Below, one piece after another: positions 60,081-64,000 of a stretch of 64,000 nucleotides of DNA (within the stretch, counting starts at the first letter, position 1; each line of letters starts with the position of its first letter). This stretch comes from Streptomyces sp. CB01201 (lineage in GTDB: Bacteria; Actinomycetota; Actinomycetes; Streptomycetales; Streptomycetaceae): positions 333,861-397,860 of the forward strand of contig NZ_NNBJ01000004.1 of NCBI RefSeq assembly GCF_002803085.1. The letters run 5' to 3'. The position numbers and the translations under genes are program-made. The notes under the pieces are model-generated. The model ran no database searches, was not told the origin of the DNA, and was given only the letters and a program-made list of their open reading frames with translations.

Positions 60081-61107
60081 CGAACCCCGCCGCATCGAAC
60101 CCCGCCGCATCGGGCCCCGCGGTGTCGAAGCTCGCCGCGTCGACACCCGCCGCGTCCAGACGGGCCCTCACCTCGTCGGCCAGGACCAGGTCGACCGCGT
60201 CCAGGGACTCCTCCAGCTGGCCCACCGAACTGGCCCCGATCACCGGCAGGACGGGCAGCTTCCCGCCGAGCGCCCAGGCGAGCACGACCTGCCCGGGAGC
60301 CACCCCCAGCTCCTTGGCGACCTCGCCGAGCACCGCGAGCCGACGGGCCGAACCGGCGTGCCGGTACTGCTCGGGGATCTCCTTCGCGGGGTTGTTGTAG
60401 GCCCCGGTCAGCTGGGTGGTGTAGGCGACGAAGGTCAGCTCCGGCCGGGCGGCCAGATGGTCCAGGAGTTCCTCGGAGGCGTGCGGGTTCACCCCGAACT
60501 CGGCGCCGGGGCGCGGCTGGAGGTAGGTGTAGCGCTGCTGCACCGCCGCATACGCCGGACCGCCCGCCCGCTCGGCGGCGGCGCGCGACTCCTCGATGCG
60601 CCAGGCCGCGAAATTGCTGCACCCGGAGAGCGAGATCTTCCCGGCGTCGGCGAGGTCCGCGAAGGCGCCCATCGTCTCCTCGACCGGCGTCTTCCGGTCG
60701 TCGATGTGCGCGTAGTAGAGGTCGATCCGATCGGTACCCAGATTGCGCAGGCTGGCCTCGACCTGGCGGCGCAGCACCGGCGCGGACAGGCCTTCGGCGG
60801 CCTCCGGCCACGGCGCGTCCAGCGGCTCGGGCAGCGCGCCGACCTTGGTGGCCAGGACGATCTCGTCCCGCACGCCCCGGCTGGCCAGCCACTTGCCGAT
60901 GACCAGCTCGCTCTCGGCGCCGGTCGCGCCCGGCTCCCAGAACGCGTACGTGTTCGCGGTGTCCAGGAAGGTGCCGCCCGCCTCGTAGAAGCGGTCCAGG
61001 ACGGAGAAGGCGGTCGCCTCGTCGATCCGGGTGCCGAAGGGGAGCGTGCCCAGGCACAGGGTGCTCACCCGCAGGCCGTCCTTGCCGCCCAGCTGTCGGT
61101 ACTGCAT
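60067..61107 (-). CDS. Aldo/keto reductase with repeat-extended C-terminus
   Basis: A 346-residue NADPH-dependent aldo/keto reductase. The catalytic tetrad is visible: Asp and Tyr in TFLDTANTYAFWEPG (about residue 50), Lys in IVLATKVGAL (about 85) and His in DLYYAHIDDRK (about 130). The C-terminal phosphate-binding region is VIGASSVGQLEESLDAV (about 288). The last 30 residues are a run of DAAGF-like pentapeptides encoded by 15-bp repeats. ATG 61107 overlaps the stop of the upstream EEP gene by one base (TGATG). Confidence 0.9.
   Translation of the reverse strand: MQYRQLGGKDGLRVSTLCLGTLPFGTRIDEATAFSVLDRFYEAGGTFLDTANTYAFWEPGATGAESELVIGKWLASRGVRDEIVLATKVGALPEPLDAPWPEAAEGLSAPVLRRQVEASLRNLGTDRIDLYYAHIDDRKTPVEETMGAFADLADAGKISLSGCSNFAAWRIEESRAAAERAGGPAYAAVQQRYTYLQPRPGAEFGVNPHASEELLDHLAARPELTFVAYTTQLTGAYNNPAKEIPEQYRHAGSARRLAVLGEVAKELGVAPGQVVLAWALGGKLPVLPVIGASSVGQLEESLDAVDLVLADEVRARLDAAGVDAASFDTAGPDAAGFDAAGFDAAG
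60071..60160 (-). repeat. 15-bp tandem repeat spanning the AKR end and MMPL start
   Basis: Six 15-bp units start at 60071, 60086, 60101, 60116, 60131 and 60146. The first two are identical and the rest diverge progressively. In the reductase frame they encode DAAGF-like pentapeptides; in the other frame the first three each supply a GCGGGG-ATG unit usable as an MMPL start. Confidence 0.85.
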
Positions 61108-62108
61108 CAACGGTTCATCTCCTCGATAGCGGTGGTGGTGATCGTGACGTCCTGCGCCAGGTGGTCGGAGAGGCCGCCCGGGTCACGGAACGTGTACTGC
61201 TCGGCGCGGACCCCGGCGCTGGTGAACACCCAGTCGATGCGCCAGAGCCGCAGTCTCCATCGAGCATGCCAACTCGCCGGAAACAGCGAGCGGTTGGCCC
61301 CGATGGCGTCGTGCGCGGCCCTCGGCATCCGGCGGATGTCACCGATCGCCGCACTGGTGTTGAAGTCCCCGGAGACCAGGAACGGATGGGGGTTGGCGAG
61401 CAGATCGGCGACCAGCGCGTCGTACTCGCGCCGCCGCGCCCCGTGCCGGCGCCGCATGTCCTGGAAGAACGCCCGGCTCAGCGGGTTCATCACCGTCAGC
61501 TGCACCGGGATGTGCACGTTGTACGTGGACAGGATGCCGTCCGGGGTGCGCACATCGACCCGCAGCGAACAGGCGCCGACCGGCACGGGGGGACCGGCCG
61601 GCGGGAACCGGGACAGGGTCACCGAGTTGTTGTCGACCGACAGGTGGTGGCCGGGGAACTCGCGCCGCAGCCGCTCCTCGTCGTCGATGTCCCACACCTC
61701 GCCGCCCTCGAACCCGTTCAGATACTCCTGGAGGAGGTAGATGTCGGCGGGCAGCGAGTGCAGGAAGGCGTAGAACCGGTCGGGTTCGCGGCCCTGGTTC
61801 CAGTGCTGGGTGTTCCACGACACCACCCGGATTCCCGCCCGCTCCGGCGAACTCCGCCGCACGGCACGGGAGTTGACGCCGCTCTGCCGCCAGCCGGCGA
61901 GCAGGCACCCGGCCGCGAGCACCGCCCCGGGCACGCTCCCCGAGGCCGCCGCCGCGAGGAGCAGGGCGAGCGGCGCGGCGGCGAAGAGCGGCGGGGGCAG
62001 CAGGGACACGGCCAGCCAGGGCCACCAGCGGCCGTTGAGGGCCAGATGCGCGCCGAGGAAGACGGTCCACGCGAGGGCGCAGAGGACGACGGCGGTAGCG
62101 GGGGACAC
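61107..62108 (-). CDS. Membrane-anchored endonuclease/exonuclease/phosphatase (EEP) protein
   Basis: A 333-residue protein: about three N-terminal helices (to about residue 75), then an EEP (DNase I-like) domain with VVSWNTQHWNQ (Asn, about 95), YLLQEYLNG (Glu, about 122), TYNVHIPVQ (about 193), VSGDFNTSAAIGD (about 240) and GGLSDHLAQDV (His, about 312). All core residues are present. It is a clear paralog of the preceding gene. EEP proteins cut nucleic acids or phospholipids; an outward-facing phosphodiesterase is plausible. GTG 62108 follows the upstream stop by seven bases. Confidence 0.88.
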   Translation of the reverse strand: MSPATAVVLCALAWTVFLGAHLALNGRWWPWLAVSLLPPPLFAAAPLALLLAAAASGSVPGAVLAAGCLLAGWRQSGVNSRAVRRSSPERAGIRVVSWNTQHWNQGREPDRFYAFLHSLPADIYLLQEYLNGFEGGEVWDIDDEERLRREFPGHHLSVDNNSVTLSRFPPAGPPVPVGACSLRVDVRTPDGILSTYNVHIPVQLTVMNPLSRAFFQDMRRRHGARRREYDALVADLLANPHPFLVSGDFNTSAAIGDIRRMPRAAHDAIGANRSLFPASWHARWRLRLWRIDWVFTSAGVRAEQYTFRDPGGLSDHLAQDVTITTTAIEEMNR

Positions 62109-62115
62109 GGTGGAC

Positions 62116-63345
62116 TTACCTTTCGCTCTTGGTCTGTGACGCGTTCGGGGGGCCCGGTGCCGCCTTCGGCTGTGCCGATCCCGGCTGTGACGCGTTCTTG
62201 GCGTCCGACGCGGGCGGCACGGTCACCCAGAGGTCCTGCACCGCGTGGTCGGACAGCTTCTCCGGCGAGTCGAAGGAGTATTTGTCCGCCGTCACGCCGT
62301 GGCCGGTGAACGCCCAGTCGGTGCGCCAGAAGGGCTTCCAGCCGCCCTCCTCCCAGCTCGTCGGGTAGAGGTCGTCGCTCGCCCCCACCGCGTCGGTCAG
62401 CCGTGAACGGATGCCGTCGAGCTCCGACATGGCGGCCGTCGTGTTGAAGTCCCCGGCCACCACCACCGGGTTGGGGTTGTGGGCCACATCCTCCTCAAGG
62501 CCCGCGTACTGCCGCGCGCGGGGGGCGAAGCTCTCCCGCATGTGGCTGTAGAAGGCGCCCGAGAGCGGGCCGTCGGTCATGCTGTTCCAGACCGGCATGT
62601 GCAGGTTGTAGAACGACACCGTCCGGCCCTTGACCAGCAGATCGGTGCGCAGCACCTTGGCCTGCCGGTAGCGCGTGTTCCAGTCCGCGTCCAGCGCGAT
62701 GTCGCGGGCCGGGCCGACCGCGGGCTTCGCCACGACGGGGAAGCGGGAGACGGTGATCAGCTCGCCCTGGACGGCGACCTCGTACCCGGGGAACTCCGCA
62801 CGCAGCCGCGCCAGGTCGTCGATGGGCAGTCGGCCCTTGCGGTCCGGGGTCACGTGCTGGTACTCGTGCAGGAGGTACACATCCGCCTTCTTCGACTTCA
62901 GGAAGGCGTAGAAGTGGTCCTGGGTGCCCAGGAGTTGGTTCCACGAGTTGGTGTTCCAGGCGACCACCCGCACCGAGTCCGGGCCGGGCTCGTGGTCCGA
63001 GGACCACAGCGCACCGAAGTTGATCCCGGACTGGCTCGCGCCGACCACGAGCGCCACGGCCACCGCGGCCCCCGTACGCCACCGGTCGGCGCCGCGCGCC
63101 ACCGGGATCAGCGCGGCGAGCAGCAGCGGCAGCAGTACGAACAGGAACGGCGGTACCGCACCGGCCAGTTCACCGAACCAGTACCGGCCGTCGACGAACC
63201 ACTCCACCACCAGGTACACCAGCCAGCCGAGCGCCGTCCAGCACACCAGGCGCCCCGCCCGGCGCCGGGCGCGCCGCACGGGCGCGGCGACGGCGGGGCC
63301 CGGCCCGGTGAGGGGTTCGGCGGCCGCGGTCCGCAGGTCAGACAC
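62116..63345 (-). CDS. Membrane-anchored EEP protein, paralog
   Basis: A 409-residue protein with a similar layout: helices at about 35-95, then an EEP domain with RVVAWNTNSWNQ (about 129), YLLHEYQHV (about 158), FYNLHMPVWNSM (about 245), VAGDFNTTAAMSELDG (about 293) and SPEKLSDHAVQDLWV (about 360). A Pro/Ala/Gln/Ser-rich tail follows. The start is uncertain: GTG 63345 overlaps the glycosyltransferase stop, and GTG 63354 is also in frame. It lies between the glycosyltransferase and its own paralog. Confidence 0.87.
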   Translation of the reverse strand: MSDLRTAAAEPLTGPGPAVAAPVRRARRRAGRLVCWTALGWLVYLVVEWFVDGRYWFGELAGAVPPFLFVLLPLLLAALIPVARGADRWRTGAAVAVALVVGASQSGINFGALWSSDHEPGPDSVRVVAWNTNSWNQLLGTQDHFYAFLKSKKADVYLLHEYQHVTPDRKGRLPIDDLARLRAEFPGYEVAVQGELITVSRFPVVAKPAVGPARDIALDADWNTRYRQAKVLRTDLLVKGRTVSFYNLHMPVWNSMTDGPLSGAFYSHMRESFAPRARQYAGLEEDVAHNPNPVVVAGDFNTTAAMSELDGIRSRLTDAVGASDDLYPTSWEEGGWKPFWRTDWAFTGHGVTADKYSFDSPEKLSDHAVQDLWVTVPPASDAKNASQPGSAQPKAAPGPPNASQTKSER

Positions 63346-64000
63346 CGGGAACACCGACCGCCGAGCCGAGTGCCGCGCTCTGGGACGGCCGGGGCTGGGG
63401 CGCGTAGAGCCGCCGGAAGCGGGACGAGAACAGCCACTGCACTCCCGCCACCCCGATGGCGGCGAACACCGTCAGGTTCACCAGGAAGTTGACGGCCACG
63501 AAGTACCCGAGGAAGAGGCGCCCCCGGTGTCTGCGCACCACCCGGTACATGTCGAGGTCGCCCAGGACGGACAGCATGAACAGCAGCGCGGGAAGCAGGA
63601 ACCACACCGCGCCCCACAGCAGCGGCGCGGCCAGGGCGGCCACCGCGAGCGGCGCCGCGAGGCTGGCGCCCGCGCGCGGGCCGGTCACGAAGCCGCCCTG
63701 GAGGGCGCGGCGGCTCAGGATCAGCGGCACCGCGAGCCGGGCCCGGCTGAACACCTTGTCCAGGACGATCCGTACGGTGTCGTCGTGGTCGTGCCGGCCG
63801 CGCACCTCAAGGGAGCTGAGCACCTTGTGGTGCTCCGAGATCCGGCGCCCGTAGTCCTGGTCCTCGGTGTGCCGCAGCAGCGGGTTGAACGGGCCTACCT
63901 CGTCGTAGACCGCGCGCGGTATCGCCAGGATCGCGGTGTGCACGGTGTCGATGACACCCTCGGACCTCAGCAGCAGGTAGTACTGCTGGAGCGAGCGGTA
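63338..64000 (-). CDS. Glycosyltransferase family 2 (partial, N-terminus beyond window)
   Basis: The C-terminal 220 or so residues of a GT2-type glycosyltransferase; the frame stays open to base 64000. RHTEDQDYGRRISEH resembles the ED-x-D-xx-RR acceptor-side motif of the family. It is followed by membrane helices (LAAPLAVAALAAPLLWGAVW and FLGYFVAVNFLVNLTVFAAI), indicating a membrane-bound polymer or lipid glycosyltransferase. It overlaps the start of the first EEP gene, so the GT2-EEP-EEP-AKR-MMPL series appears to be one transcription unit. Confidence 0.8.
   Translation of the reverse strand, partial: YRSLQQYYLLLRSEGVIDTVHTAILAIPRAVYDEVGPFNPLLRHTEDQDYGRRISEHHKVLSSLEVRGRHDHDDTVRIVLDKVFSRARLAVPLILSRRALQGGFVTGPRAGASLAAPLAVAALAAPLLWGAVWFLLPALLFMLSVLGDLDMYRVVRRHRGRLFLGYFVAVNFLVNLTVFAAIGVAGVQWLFSSRFRRLYAPQPRPSQSAALGSAVGVPGV

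Overview
The window is high-GC actinobacterial chromosome, almost certainly Streptomyces. Codon use is strongly third-position G/C, GTG starts and 4-bp GTGA/ATGA gene overlaps are common, and recognisable Streptomyces genes are present: adnAB, nudC, mrx1, uvrD2, wblC, sigR-rsrA, catR-catA, rsgA-aroA, hisN, def and a cobalamin-riboswitch nrdAB operon. Both ends are cut: an adnB-like gene enters at base 1 and a glycosyltransferase leaves at base 64000.

Bases 1-8.6 kb: the end of adnB, a complete adnA (two-motor helicase-nuclease for double-strand-break end resection), an M20 peptidase and nudC. Bases 8.5-11.6 kb: a block on the minus strand that looks acquired. It holds a 68-residue protein, a DUF6879 protein, an Scr1/DUF5753-type XRE regulator and five very small ORFs joined by GTGA or short overlaps, with three palindromes upstream. 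This block is the best candidate in the window for an undescribed system. Bases 11.6-16 kb return to core genes: mycoredoxin with an exact SigR-type promoter, the UvrD2 helicase, and wblC (whiB7) behind a long leader that ends in an intrinsic terminator.

Bases 16-34.6 kb: an ABC1/UbiB kinase and a ThiF-like protein, a YgjP-type metallopeptidase, a TerD-AIM24 fusion with two further AIM24 genes, a Nudix hydrolase with a Zincin_2 protein, an SDR-like protein, moaE, a PDZ/Lon-type protease (YlbL family), a UPF0182 membrane protein, and two identical initiator tRNA genes on either side of a Sel1/TPR repeat protein.

Bases 34.7-45.7 kb: redox and housekeeping genes. catR and catA diverge around a palindromic operator. 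They are followed by a CBS protein, hisN, a TetR regulator, an SMR exporter with a possibly structured leader, rsgA-aroA-M50, an SRAP protein, a small hydrolase, and the thiol-stress sigma factor SigR with its anti-sigma factor RsrA. SigR-type promoter sequences (GGAAY-N18-GTT) lie in front of sigR, mrx1 and the UPF0182 gene, so the window contains both the regulator and likely targets.

Bases 45.8-64 kb: two tandem membrane HD-domain proteins (one HD-GYP, one degenerate), a TPR protein, peptide deformylase, nrdB and nrdA read from a B12 riboswitch, a Uma2-type nuclease fold, a DUF3311 plus sodium:solute symporter pair, a LuxR-type regulator, and an overlapping minus-strand series: glycosyltransferase, two paralogous membrane EEP-domain proteins, an aldo/keto reductase and an MMPL transporter. 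Many convergent gene pairs are separated by long perfect stem-loops. No rRNA, CRISPR array, transposase or integrase was seen.
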